Positions 46,204-59,587 of a DNA stretch of 64,000 bases are shown one piece after another. Both the position numbers and the translations under genes were made by a program. The notes under the pieces were generated by a model. It searched no databases and was not told where the DNA came from. It saw only the letters and a program-made list of their open reading frames with translations. How positions within the stretch are numbered: position 1 is the first letter of the stretch; the number at the start of each line of letters is the position of its first letter. Source of the stretch: Lineus longissimus (Eukaryota > Nemertea > Pilidiophora > Heteronemertea > Lineidae); contig NC_088313.1 of NCBI RefSeq assembly GCF_910592395.1, positions 13,720,437 to 13,784,436 of the forward strand, given 5' to 3'.

Positions 46204-48563
46204 GCGTTTGCTTTTCCATACGCCTTCTTAAATCATGCAAACAGATAAAAGCAAAAAAAATTCATACGTTCCAAGTGACGATCCTTTTTGTACCACAGGT
46301 ATGAAGTTTCCTCTCTATGTAGTTTTTTAAACACTTTTCGTACAAATTCGCCATCAATGGCTAATGACCATATCGATACCTGTAAACCGGTGTAGCTGCC
46401 CCACTGTCCCCCTGGAAAAAAATGACCAAGAGATTCACTTAGACTCGGAAATCATTTATTAGCAGATCTTGTCACTGGGCACGGACAGCCATCTCAAAGA
46501 ACCCATAGCAGTATGGTCCGTGGTTGACGGCTGAACCATAAAACATGACCATTATTGCGTCCAATCAGAGGCGTGGCGCGTTCATCAGTAAAGAATTGCA
46601 TAGACCTAACGAACCGAACGTGTTATCTCCTGCAAAATTTAGATGCTGGTCAGAATTGGGGCCAATTAGCGTTGTCATGGTGAGGTTTAAGGAGAGAGAT
46701 GTCGGGAGGTTTTGCAAATTTCACGAATTACGAATCCTGAACTGTTTTTTTTATTGAGAAATTGACGATTACGTATAGATCACTGTTCTTTTCGCTGCTA
46801 TAATGGCCTTTTAAACTAGGTGGCAAAGCGTAGATAAAAAATGAATGATGAATTACTGGCGAAAATACAAAATACCACCGTCGTTCATTCGACTCTCCGA
46901 AGAGCAATAAAAAAGCTCAGACAGAGAGATTGCAGTCAGTCCTCAACACTATATCGATGGCTCAGCAAGGCTGTCAAGGGACGCCATTCTCCGATTCTTC
47001 TGAAGGATATTGGCTCAACGGACCGCCAGTTCCCACAGACCAATGCTTAGCGAACCGCAATGCCACGAGCCACGGGACTACACCGTACTCCGCAGTGTGG
47101 TTGACTCAGAATCGTTGCGCCAACTCGGGCGTGGAAACGAACTTCGTCAGGCCACTCGGATAATTGATTACCCCGGTCCCAGATAATGACAGACTTGATA
47201 AAAAATTCGAAGGTAATTTGATATTTCTAACTGGCAGCGCAAATTAGTGAAGGTCTGGGCTCCTCAGAGAAAATGTGAAATTTATGCCACCATTTTGTAT
47301 TCATGTGCACTTGCAGATACAAGAGGTCAACTTCTAGAATATCTATTTACCGAAAATGGTGATATAATATTCATATATTGATATCATATGGGTGAATTCG
47401 TTGCTAGGTAACATGGACAAGAACACGTTAACATTGGCACATTTGAAGACAGACGTTAAAATTTCACAGACGTAATAACAACGTGTCTTGGTTTGCCTGC
47501 ATGGATAGGCGATATCGACTACAAAAGCCAGTTACATGTATTTACAGCACAATATTCTTAATAACTATTACAGGTGCTGCTCGGGATGTACGACTTCTGT
47601 GTCAGTGAAAACTCGTCAAATTTGCTGTCCGTTTGCGTTTACGTGTATCGAGCCCGCTATCCGTCTTTTCCCTCCGTTTACGCGTAGGGACGTTGCGTAC
47701 GACGTCACGACATCGCAAGTAGTGATGACGTCACCGCTGCTAATTGTTCACGTTACTCTATCCGTGCGCCTGCGAAACCAATATATTGTCGACAACCAGG
47801 GCATGGATTATGCGGCGCGCAAGATAATCCCTTCATCAATTAAGAAGGTACTACCTGCAGTCCCATGTGAATTTGGTTCTGCCATGTTCGCAGCTGTAGG
47901 AAGATTTTGATGGTGGTCGGGTGGGGGGGGGGGGGGGGGGGGGCTGCATATGAGAGAGTTATATAATGAAGACCAACATTTTGTTCCAGCTTTCGGTTTA
48001 GCATCGTTTATCTTAAGGATAGACTTGCATGTACACAAGTGGAAGTTCTGCTGGAAAACGTAACGCATCACCCCAACGGCGTTCATGTCCCTAAAGGCGA
48101 AATTGGTATCAACGAACAATGAAACAATGAACAATATGAGACGTTTCTTTTTTAGCGAGAATTGATAAAGACTAGTCGTTTTTAGATTCAGATTTGTTGT
48201 GCTCCTTGGAGACGGTTAAACTTGTAAATTGGCCTGGAATTAGCGTGTTAACATGGTAGTGAGATTTCAAAACAGGAAATGGTTGCATTGCGTGATGACG
48301 AAACACAAATGGTAAGTGCTCACTGTACATCTTGACTATTCAATTAAGAGTAAGTGGCAAAGTTACTTTGCGAAATCAAATGAGGCACTTATAGATGTAA
48401 TTCCCCGATTGTGCCCGGTTCAACTGCTGGCAGCTTTTCAGCCAATAATAATGGTTCGACATCGTGTTCGATGAGGAGGCCCATTGTGATTTTGCATTCT
48501 GTGCACGGCAGGTTTGTGTGCGAATTCTTTCTTTGCAAGCAACTTTGGGAAGTCCTAGTTTTT
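46204..48563. other. Unassigned DNA
   Basis: A CpG-rich patch at 47640-47760 contains TGACGTCA (47726-47733) and ACGACGTCAC (about 47698-47707). A long G run follows at 47922-47942. No gene recognised. Confidence 0.35.
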
Positions 48564-49507
48564 AGCTCACCTCTCTGAGAGGTGAGCTTTTGCTTTGGCG
48601 TGGCGTCCGTCGTCCATCGTCGTCGTCCGTCGTCGTCAATTAGCAGGACACGTTTCGTATTACTACTGGAGCTATTGACTTAAAACTTGGTACACATGTT
48701 TCCCCATGTTATGCCACCTGGGTGACCAAATTTAGGATACAACACATATCATACGGGTTTTTGATTTGACCTACTTTTCAAGGTCACAAAGGTCAAATGG
48801 CGTAAATTGACCGTTAGGATGTAACTATGGCACGTTTCGAAACTGCAATTACTATTGATCCCAAATTTGGTACACATGTACCCCTTAGTCAGGTGATCTC
48901 AGGGACCGAAGTTCGGTCCAATATGATTCACCACTTGACCACCAGGGGCAAAATCCAAAAAATCCAAACTTTAAAAATGTGATTATACCTTAATTTCTTG
49001 CCCGATTGCCACCAATTTGATATCATGGGTACATCTAACCACCATACAGTATATGGCACACAGGTTTTTAATTTGGCCTACTTTTCAAGGTCACAGAGGT
49101 CAAATGGCGTAAATTGGCCGTCAGGTCGTAACTATGGCACGTTTCTTAACCGCAATGACTATTGATCACAAATTAAGTACACATGTACCCCTTGGTCAGG
49201 TGATCTTAGGTACCGAAGTTTGGTGCGATCTGATTTGCCGTTTGGCCTCCAGGGAGGGGGCCAAATCAAAAATTCTTCAAAATGCTATTATTCCTTAATT
49301 ACTTGCCCGATTGGCACCAATTTTATATCATAGGTACATCTAATTCTAACAACCATTCAATGTGTCACTTGGGTCTTTTTTGATTTGACCTACTTTTCAA
49401 GGTCACAGAGGTCAAATGTACTGTAAATTGGCCATTTTGGGAAATTCTAATTGCTTGGACCTACATCAAACCTAACACTACATGACACAATACCATGCTC
49501 TTCATTT
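48564..49507 (+). mobile_element. Non-autonomous Helentron-like element B, copy 2
   Basis: 5' hairpin AGCTCACCTC-TCT-GAGAGGTGAGCT preceded by TTTT, then the TCCGTCG microsatellite. Compared with copy 1 it lacks roughly 130 bp of the first module (jumping from GGTGACCAAATTTAGG to ATACAACACATATCATACGG). It also lacks the 3' GAGGTGAGC and terminal hairpin: CATGCTCTT runs straight into CATTTTACAGG. The other modules are close to copy 1. Confidence 0.7.
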
Positions 49508-50600
49508 TACAGGTCTTATGGAATCCGACCTCTTGGAAAAAGTCGGACAATGTCGGAGAAATGTCGGATAAACCAGGAAAAAGTTAGAGAAACCGTAGTG
49601 TCGGCTACGCTTCGTTTTGGTCTACATTTTAGCCCTACCCTCGCGGTTTCGGTGAGACTACCAACACGTCCAGTTCTGTATAAATTCCCTTGACACAGTT
49701 TGTGCGATTTCAAAAAAGAGACTGAAAAAGTAGGAATCTACCTGAACAGTAACTACGACTGAAACAGATAAATTTCGTAATGACAAAAACCTGTATATTG
49801 GAAAACAGCATATTCCCATTTCCCCAAAAATCAAATAGTTGCAAAAAATGAACCTTGCTTGTTAAATTAACATAATTAAATCACATACAATTGCACTCTT
49901 CTCAGCAAGTCGTGGTATCAGCTATAATAATAGACCGTACTCAGCATCACACCCAAGTACCGTTACCATCAAGTGTCTGCCGTTTTAAGGAAACCACATT
50001 TAGCATTTCACATTATATTTGGCGTCAAGTCCGAGTAAAAATTTTCATCTTTTCCATTCAACATGTCCAAAGTTTTCACAGTTTTCATCCGAATAAATCT
50101 ACGCATTCTGCAAAATAAACTCTGATGATATTAAAACTTTGCCTCAGATCCAGCATGGCCACCGAAATCCAAAATGGGCTCTTTATTACGGGGACTCTGG
50201 TTTGTGATAAACACATTGTCTCGAATGCCCGTGAGAGAGTATATTCGCATTCCTGCCTTGTTGGGTCCGGAATATAGGCCTACATGTCAGGTTATAAATC
50301 TCTATATATGAACCATCAAGCACGTTATGTGGAATAGTATCAATCGGTCAAGACCAACCAAGATACATGTAATGCGGAAGGTAATAAAGGGATCGAGACC
50401 CGATTGTGTACTTTTATAATTACATGTATGTGATGCCAACATGTAGCACCCTTTTTATCATAATAGGAACATTTTGTACATGTACTTTGCCCCCGGAACG
50501 TTGTCACGAATATCAAGGTTTACTTAAAACGTTGCTTACATTGCAACATAAAACATTTTCTGCTGTTTATTTTTTCAAGATCTACCTTTGATATCACACA
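49508..50600. other. Unassigned DNA
   Basis: No gene recognised. The 3' end (50545-50600) is a T-rich stretch ending CACACAG that could serve as a splice acceptor. Confidence 0.35.
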
Positions 50601-50737
50601 GAACTTGAACAAATCGTGCACACCTCACCCTTGCGTGGAAAACCACAGTGGCTCGGAAAAAGTGCCGGCCAAGTCAAGTGTGCCCACTGCTCACATCTTC
50701 GAAGCATCTTCTATCTTTCTTGGCGACCTTGGAACAG
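50601..50737 (+). CDS. Possible orphan exon
   Basis: Open from an acceptor-like ATCACACAG to GGAACAG followed by GTAATC. It encodes about 45 residues (CTPHPCVENHSGSEKV, then IFEASSIFLGDLGTG). Composition is balanced, unlike the AT-driven frames around it; the frame actually stays open to a TGA at 50878. I do not recognise a family and saw no partner exons. Confidence 0.2.
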
Positions 50738-52097
50738 GTAATCATCATAAACAGACGGAAATTGTGATGACTTCCGTCTATCAGGATAGAGGACAGGTGC
50801 ACTTTACTGTCAACTGCGACATGAACATGCTATGCTGTTCACATATCAACGTCAGATCGTGCCTCATCATCCAGTGAAGTGAAGATGTTGTATATCATTG
50901 CTATAAAACCAGCCCTTAAAGGACCATTGGCATTATCAAGGGTAATATTACCCAGCTGTCGGCTGCCCAGTCACCTCCTATTCTAAGTAGTTTCCATCAA
51001 CAAACTGCAGAAAAAAAGGAAAAATTCAAAATCTGACTGAAGGATCACGCTTTTCCGATGTTGAATCCGATTTGACCCGATCGAGTTAGCTCTCCAAGCG
51101 TCGATCCTTTCCTTGTGGAACGATGCACTAGTAAGGCGCTTCCTCGAGCCATGGATCTACCCTGTGACGTCTTGGTGCTGATATCGATTTTTTGATGGCG
51201 CTTGATAACTCCCCCCCCCCCCCCCCATGACTGCGACGATAATGGAAATGACGATGCGTCATTATAGCGGGGTGACGTGAACTCGGATCTTGGCGTGCAC
51301 TCACGTGGGGAAAAGGTATTTCGCACAAGGACGTGCGCGTACTGAAAATAAGGGATTACGCGTTTTTCTACTGTCAAAGAGCTGAAGCAAAACTGGAAAA
51401 GCATCAAACACTTCAGAAAATAGTTTACTGATGAACCAGAAGAAGTTATAACAGCCGACCATTCCTTTAAATGACTTCCTAATTAAGTAGCGCTATTCAA
51501 CGTCAGATCATGAGGAAGTACATAATGCCGCTTACGTCACTTAATTATTTGTCCAACAGGCGTATTTCATGCCAGTAAGAAAACAACTTGTAATACGCTG
51601 CTCACCAGATCGTCGAATTTTTTCATCGGACCAACTCGTGGTGTAACTGAGTCTTGTTCGATTCCCGATATGCACACGTTTCTTCTCGACAATCACCAAT
51701 CCACCCCACCCTGTAATTATCGTTCCGTAATCGTAAGGTTTCATATGACAAAGAAAGCCCTGCTGCAAAACAGAAATTGCAATTTTTTTCATACTGCACA
51801 TTTTGATAACAGGGAAACAGCAAAAATGATATGATCGGGTGTAAATCATTCGCAGTTGACATTTAACGAGGTGTATCGAGTTTTAGTGATTTTTTTTCTC
51901 GGTGAGTTTGATGTATCATGGAGTAGTTTAAATAAACTCAATAACTCTATGGATGATTCATTTGATTTCTCTTGAGCATCGAGCGGTAGTATTTATCAGA
52001 TAGCAAAACATGATATCCACTCACTGCACGGAAAACTATAATCGAGATATAGACTTACATCGCGATATACACATATCAATTTCATGCTACGATGATC
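50738..52097. other. Unassigned DNA with a SINE-like B box
   Basis: Around 51632-51672 CTCGTGGTGTAACTGAGTC and TTGTTCGATTCCCGATATG look like the B-box half of a tRNA-derived SINE. A run of C is at 51210-51227. No gene. Confidence 0.35.
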
Positions 52098-52171
52098 ATG
52101 ATTTTGTAGTGAATGGAAATGCATTGAAAGCAATGCATTTCCAAGCAATGCATTTCCATTACAAAACCATG
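52098..52171. repeat. Imperfect palindrome with duplicated arm
   Basis: GGAAATGCATTG (52115-52126), loop AAAG, CAATGCATTTCC (52131-52142) is a perfect 12-bp hairpin. The right arm is repeated at 52146-52157 and is followed by ATTACAAAACCATG, which pairs with CATGATTTTGTAGT on the left. The outer arms are therefore about 26 bp. Confidence 0.8.
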
Positions 52172-53449
52172 ACCTTGCAGCATCAATGGGCACATGCTAC
52201 AGCGGTACAGGGGTGGTTCCGCATAAAAATCAAGAGGGTTTGAAACGAAAGAGTACAATTATCGTGCAGAATGCCCTGTGGACTGTAGACCAAAACCTTG
52301 TATTGTGGACTTTCCGCGTATGTATCATCTGGGACTCACAGATCTAAAACATGGCTTAATTCCGAATACTCTTGACAGCTTCTTATTTGAACAAATACGA
52401 TATAAAGTGATATGTTCCCGGGGTTTTCCGTCCCATGACAGTTATAAACGCTAATTGGCTTCGCGATGACGTCGTTGTTGCTTTGAACGAATTTCCACTT
52501 GAACCGCGGCACCGCGGCCGTCTTCGATCGTTGGCGCGGACGGCATTCCTTGCGGATTCCTAGTTTTCTAGATTCCTTAAGAGCCACATGGCCTGACGAT
52601 TGTGCACTGATGCACGCAACGCCCTTCACTTTGACACAGCTTCAGCGTTTATTAGCAAATGGCTCTAATTTCCGTAACAACTCGTCATACAAAAAGTACA
52701 TTCACTGAAAATGACGGGTCAATAATTCCACTGATTTATTGAGAGATTGGACCGAGCTGTATGCTGAACAACATGCATTCATCAGGCGCATAGCTAGTAT
52801 TAATGCGCCCATTCGAACTCGATAATGCTATCTTGTGGTACTGTGATAATTAATGATGGCTATCCAACTGATGTGACAGAATTGGGCGTCTGACAGCAAT
52901 GGAAGTCTCACTGCGTTAAATTTAAAGGCATTTGATGTTCAAGTTCATTGTATTTTATTGGTATTTTGGTATTCTGGTGCGAATATCTGGTGGTTATCAC
53001 AGTATGTTATTGCTGATGAATCACCGCATCACCTGCTATTGATCTGAAGTCGAAGTACAGGTTGATGCACCAAACAACTGTTGTCCGTCGACAGTAAGTT
53101 CACATAGAAACCAAGGTCGTTTGTTTCATTCACTGCGTCTCATTGGAACTACACTAAAAGCGAAATAATGGCCTTATAATGACCATGAAAGTAATACGCC
53201 TGCATGTACGACACACTACCATCATTATCGACCCCTCATATCGGCAAGGAGTCTTCGCTTTCGTACGGCTAGCGGCAGATCACCCAGAGCCACCATGGGT
53301 ATCATTAGTGATTTTACAGATGCCGTCTACAGATAAATTATACCCTAATGCAGTGTTGTTATTCTTTTGACGCTTGTGCCGTAATTAGAGGTTGACCTGC
53401 CGATGTTCGGCTGCACATGGCGTCCCAGGCAGTCTTAACGACACAAGCT
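52172..53449. other. Unassigned DNA
   Basis: No gene or delimited repeat recognised. Confidence 0.35.
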
Positions 53450-54150
53450 ACCGCCATTAGTGTCTGCTTTAAAGAGCAAAGATCAGGTTGAGAACCATCA
53501 GTGCCTGCCTTTAAGCAAGGGGACTGGAAAGCTTGAGAGCAATAAGAATTAAGATACATCAATGACTGCCTTAAATATCAAGGAGACTGTGAGCCACCAG
53601 CGCCTGCATTAAATAGCAAGGATTTAAAGTAACATCAGTGACTGCCTCGATGAATAGCAAAGAGAGTGGCAACCACAAGTGCCTGCCTTAAATAGCAAGG
53701 GGGCCGGGGACCACCAGTGTCTACCTTAAATTAAGAGCAAGGAGGTTAAGAAATATCGGTGGCTACCTCAAATAGCAAAGAGACTTGGAACCGCCAGTCG
53801 CTGCCGTATATAGCAAGTGCCAGCATTAAAGCCACCAGTAGCTGTTTTAAAAGGCTAGGAAAATGTGAGCCACCAGCACCTGCTGTAAATAGCAAGCAAG
53901 GAAACTGTGAGCCACCAGCGTCTGCCCTTAATAGCAAGGTCAAGGAGACTGGGAACCACCAAGGAGGTTAAGAACCATCTGTGCCTGCCTAAAGTAGCGA
54001 TGGGACTTGGAACCACCAGTCCCTGTCTTAAATAGCAAAGAAACTGGGAACCACCAGTGCCTGCTTTAAATAGCGAGGGGACTTTGAACCATCAGTACTT
54101 GCCTTAAATAACGAAGAAGCTGGGAACTATCCGAGCTTACCTCAAAGAGC
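53450..54150. repeat. ~45-bp minisatellite, AAATAGCAAGG/CCACCAG type
   Basis: About 15 diverged units of the form TTAAATAGCAAGGAGACTGG, GAACCACCAGTGCCTGCC. Unit length varies (roughly 38-56 bp) through internal losses and AAGCAAGG duplications. Sequence divergence is high, so the array is old. Open frames crossing it are repeat artefacts. Confidence 0.85.
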
Positions 54151-56546
54151 AAAGAATCTTATTTTCCTTCGTGCGATAGGTCGTCATTGCCACCAAGGGA
54201 GCCATCAGTTCCTCAACAGATGCCGTTCATTTCCGTTCTTTGAATAGAGCGCATATGAGTTTTAACACTAATGTCACGTGATATTATTGATCGATATTGA
54301 AGGAAAATAAGACGGCAGGGTTTGTGTTAGATAAGAAACAACTCGATCTATCAATCTTCGGGGACAATGGACGTGGATTCTTTCTTGTTTCAAGGATAGA
54401 GTCGCATTCGCTCTTAGAAATATTGGTCTTCTCGACCCCAATCGGGTTCCCAATAGCCACATACAATATTGGAATATAAATGCCCTAGTTTTTCCGGGGT
54501 TCTTCATAGGCACATTTATATCACTCGTCACAGTTTTCCAGAACACTTTAAAGGGCTTTTCATGTGTCTGAAAAAAAGCCTTTAAAGTTTTCTCAATGAC
54601 AATTCGGATTGTTTTTTCCTTGCCGAAAAAAGGCATTTCACGCTCTGAGAAAAAAACGTTATGGTTATCGAGAAAACTAATTAATAATGGTGAGAAAGTC
54701 CCCATGAACCCTGTTAAATCTGAATTTCAATTAAGCATGCAGGTCCATTCATCGAGTCTTAAAGAAGAAACTGAAATGCTCTTAAAAAAGTCGGGAGACG
54801 CCTTCTACACATTATACATGTTATAGGAGAGTCAGTGATGTATAGTACATTTACAAAGTTCACCGATCGTGGACATTCGAGTTCCAAAACCTGCCTATAA
54901 TGACCGCCTTGACAGATCGATTGCATTGGTAAGCTAATTTCATTTCCATCTCGTCTATCCTATTTTCAGAAATTTACTGAGAGTTGCCCTGAAGAAAGTA
55001 TAATCACACCTTCATCAAATCCTATTCTCATATTCACGTCTGCGAACTAAACATTCGTGACAAACTTGAATGCATCAACCGCCGTCTTTGTTCAGGCTCA
55101 GAGGCTTAAAACGAGAGTGAAACGGCGCAGGAAGCAGCGTCAAACCCCCTGAGCATATGCATGGGCAAGATGGGTAAGCTAGTAAGATGAAATGGGATGG
55201 AAGGATTCGAGTATTCTACAAAAGCTCCTTGAGTACTTGAAAAGACTATTGAGGCAAAGCTTCTTCTGAGACTCAGTGGGGACGCTATCGTGCTAGTCAT
55301 GCTTGGTTGGGCGAGGTACGGATACGATGTGGAGCCCCGATTTGGGAGGGGAGATGAGATAGCGAGTCTTGTATCACAAGCCACTGAGGCGAAGTTAGTG
55401 ATCTGTCGCCTCATCAGGAGGTGTCTCCATTCACGTCTAGGATATAATCTCGGGGGAACTTACGAGGGTAGTGCAGATATGAGATTGGAGGGCTCGTTCC
55501 CTGACCCTCGACCTTATCAAGGATGTATAATTTATCTGTGTCTTTGTTTCATTAAATGATACAGTTCCCTTTTCCTGGTTACATTACATTTGCTGTAGAA
55601 CCTTCATCGACCCTTGTTATTTTTCCTCCCACGTTTCCATTAAGATATTAAAGTAGATTTTGTCACTATCTTTTAGCAATTCTAGCCAGACAGACGAAAA
55701 TACTTTGTTTATTACATTTCTTCTTTTCAGTTTAATTTCCCTGAGGCCCAATCAAAACATGTTTCGAGACATCACTGGTTAATATATAAGTGTCGACGGC
55801 GCGCTGATTGAGGAGAAAAAGATACTATTGAGAACCAGTTGTTTTCGTTCGCTGCAGTCTTCGAAAATACAAAAATCGAATTGCGTGATGCCATACGAAT
55901 GTGGAAAAACAAGTTGATGGAGTGAGATAGTACGCCCACACAAGAATAAACACTGCTTCAGCATGTCGTTTTAATTATAGCGAACTCGAAAAAGTCCTGA
56001 CGTATCTGACGCATCTTCTTATGCGAAGGTGCACTTGGCGTACAATAAATAGTCTGAGAGCGCCTCAATTATTCAACCCCAGGCAAATGACGTCCGGGCA
56101 GTTACTACCCACTCCTCAAAAAGCTATAATTGATTTGGTCGTGAGATAGTTGGAGACATGTTGATAGGATTTAAATAACCCCCAACTTTTTTTCGCTCCA
56201 CTTTTTGGCAAAATGTGTTACTAATGATTGGGCTCAATCACTTAACAACACAAAGGCCAAGTCAGCATCTACTCATGTAAGTCGTGAAAATTGTACGCGG
56301 AGACGCGGTGAGAATTCGAACATGACGAAATAAACCCTCCAATAGCGTTCTCCAAAGTAGACGGTATATTCGAGCATATTCTCTCAGTCGGTATCAGTTT
56401 CCATGTACACTTATTTCGATCGCGTACTCGCACTAAAAATGACCGCGACCACATATTCATATTCACAAATGAGGATAATATCACAAAATCCTATGTCGTT
56501 TGAAATACAACAGTGTCAACCAAAATGTTTCAGTGTATCAATTTGA
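54151..56546. other. Unassigned DNA with a hairpin at 54547-54595
   Basis: CACTTTAAAGGGCTTTT and AAAAGCCTTTAAAGTTTT form a strong stem around CATGTGTCTGAAAA, probably a MITE remnant. The open frames on both strands (54274-54705, 55106-55559) overlap each other and show no domain. Confidence 0.4.
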
Positions 56547-56700
56547 CCGGGTGACCAGAAGCCCTAAATGTCTTATTTGTATTAAAGTGGTCGATTCGAG
56601 GCCATTTGTGATCAGAGGCTATGGCGGCCAATTCAAGCAGGTACTGAACGACGTCATCAGTAAATAGCGTTCCGGTCCTGCGCAAAGAGGATGAAAACAT
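56547..56700 (+). repeat. GGCCAATTCAAGCAGG repeat, copy 3
   Basis: CGGGTGACCAGAAGCCCTAAA, GGCGGCCAATTCAAGCAGG, GAACGACGTCATCAGTAAAT, TTCCGGTCCTGCGCAAAGAG. The final block aligns with GTTCTGGTCATGCGCAAGGA in the 20.5-kb copy. Confidence 0.6.
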
Positions 56701-59587
56701 CAGATGAAAATGGATGTCTCGGTGGATAAATGTATTGGCTCACCTTGATACAAAACAATAGAAACCTTGCTCTCCTTTTCTATTTTCTAGTGTTCTAGTT
56801 CTAGAGGCTATAATGATGTAGGAATTACTAATACTATGCGTGGCCTAACTATATGCATGTCGTCATTTCCTCCAAATGGTAAACACGTATTTTAAAAGGT
56901 ATACCGATACTTTTGTCCTTCTTGAATATTATCAAGACTAGAATTAAATGTTTCCACTTCAGTTTTGGACAGAAGAGCCTTCTGTGAAGAAAGAAAAAAC
57001 AGTAAAGTTTTACTTGTCTTCATTTCAGACCACCAAATGTTGCTTTCCTTGACCTCATGTCACATAGGATTATATCGCTTCTGACGAGAAATGATTTAGA
57101 CATTCCTTAAGCCACTTTATTGATTTGTTAAACAGATCACTCATTTAGGACAACATGGGAATTTATCAGAAAGCTCGTAATCCGCCAACAGAACGCGCCG
57201 GATTTTCACCAGCTAATTCATACAGCTAGAAATATCCCTAAAGGTTCTTAGCATCTTGAAGGAATCGTGCCACGCATATCCTCCAAATGAATGATCGTAC
57301 TGTAAACTGCTACATTTTCTAGGGTGTTTTATTTCCGTGGACTTTGGGGCTACCATTAGGAAACCGAGAAAACATAAATGTTATGCCCGAAATTTTGTGT
57401 CAAAATGTTATGTCGCTATTCGGTCTCTGAGTAGCGGTCACCCACGGGATGCATGCGTACTAAGTTTGAGATCAGTAGTTTCAGCGGTAACAAACGTGCC
57501 ACCCATGTCTAATGCCGACGGACGCTGCGTTACTACAAAGGCTCTAACAAAAAAAAACTTGATTGTAGACAGAATTGCCAACTGTTTTCAAAATTGGCTA
57601 TTCTTTGGAAAGTTCTTCCCGATGCACTTTCTGAGAGTACAAACCTTTTGTATATGTTATTATCTATGTATTTACGTGTACATGTAGAAACACATTCGTT
57701 TTTTTTCTCAAAAGAGCTGGAATCCCAAGGGTAAACTCAGGCGAAATTCATGACATTTCAAAGTCGACACAACAACGCATAGATATATGCCACCAATGAC
57801 AAATAAATCGTAGTAAATAAATACAGCAATTACCCGACATATATTTTTGTAACATTTTAGATTTTCCTATACGTGATTCGGAATTGATCTGGCATTCAAA
57901 ACTAAAGGTGCTCGGGGACAAATCATTAAATATAATCATACATTGCAGCTTATAGTTCATGGTCAACAAAGCCAATAATATGTCTCACAAAACAAGGATG
58001 ATACGTACGGTATCGAATGAGCACTGTAAATTTTTATTCAATTGATCAATCTTGGTTATTGGTAAAAGCATTTTTTTTTGTTTATCCGAATGTGACCTTT
58101 AAAGCGCCGCGATTTAAATCGAATTCGAAGGTACAGGCGATTATAATCGCTGTTGCAGCATGAGGATCCCTCGTCTGCGGTAAAACCGGTAATCGCTGGG
58201 TTTGATATGCGAATGACCAGGCACACGGACGATTGTCGTCGCATGCGATTTAAAATCGCAGGTCACAGGTTTCTCGCAACACCTAAGAAGAGCTACGAAC
58301 GACGAAATACGATGTATGTTAGTGTCCTTTCTCGACGACTTCAGATTTCTTCTACACCACTTTCGTATAGAAGATGATTTACGAGTGTCGTGTAGTAGCG
58401 CATGACTCACCATGACAGATGTTCGTCTTTCGTCGTTCGTGGGGGTTGCTAAACCTTCCTATTGTCGCTTTGGTGGCAGCTTACTCAAAAGAAAATAACG
58501 GCTACCGATACTAAACATAGCACAGAGAAGTTTTGTTTTTGTTAAGATATGATATTAGAAATGGTTGTTCATTTCATGAGATTGTACAACATCATACTAC
58601 GTACATTTAAAGATACGAATACCTTAATCATTCAATGTTTACTTTTATATGTAAAAACCGTTCCTGGTGTAATATACTGTGTGGTTAGTCAGCCGTCAGA
58701 TACATGATAATCAAAGGGTGCAATCTTCCCAAACGTTGGACATGTTAGATATAAGAGTTTGGAAGTATCCAAAGCTGGCATGGCTGGTCCTTTTATTAGT
58801 GGTGACACTAGGATGAACGAATTTTAATTTATATGAAAATAGCTGGTGTAATATACTGTGTATGACAACCTGATGAAATCCATCGGATGGCATCATCTGC
58901 TGGCATGCCTAAGGATATCAGGGAAACCATCTGCTCATACAATGTGTCTTTACTTTGTTCACAATCCGCGTACTGGCTGTATTATAGAACGAAATGTTTA
59001 ATCAATACTTGCATAGCTTTCTGTCTGGCGTTCGTGGAAAAAGTTACTAGAAATTTAATAAAATGTGGCGATGAGAGGTATACAGGGGAACTAATGAATG
59101 GATCATCAATAGAATTCTTCAATCATTCTTTAAATAATTTAATGAGGGTTTTATCGCATTCTGTGGCTTTAATGACTATATTTCATCACAATTAGGATTT
59201 TTTTTTAGTTATTAGGGCAACATGATGGATGTCGGTGCAATTTCAAAGGTGGTACATGATGCAGCGGAAAGCACAACACCATCTACTCCTACATGTTGTA
59301 CATATTACGTATTGTACCATATAGGATTACCTTATCTACGCTTCTAGGCTTGATGTGTGTATATCTTTCTCAAACCCCTTGTGAACATCTTGCATCAAAG
59401 CATCAAACAGCCGAAACCCATTTTAAGCCGTTTTATTCCTTTAAATTTACCTCCATTCCATAATGTCCGATTCAATTCAAAATATTTGGACGCAACAGTT
59501 AGAAACAACGAATTTAACAGAATACAATATTTTCAATGTCGACACAGTTTCCTCTGGATACATATTTGATATTTTGCTCTATGCCCT
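56701..59587. other. Unassigned DNA
   Basis: CTGGTGTAATATACTGTGT occurs at about 58664 and 58843, a 180-bp-spaced direct repeat. Between 58090 and 58430 there are GATTTAAATCGA and ATTTAAAATCGC palindromes suggestive of a transposon. No gene recognised. Confidence 0.35.

Noticed and set aside
53359-53971. Open frames on both strands across the AAATAGCAAGG array
   Set aside because: Repeat-derived; repetitive translations only.
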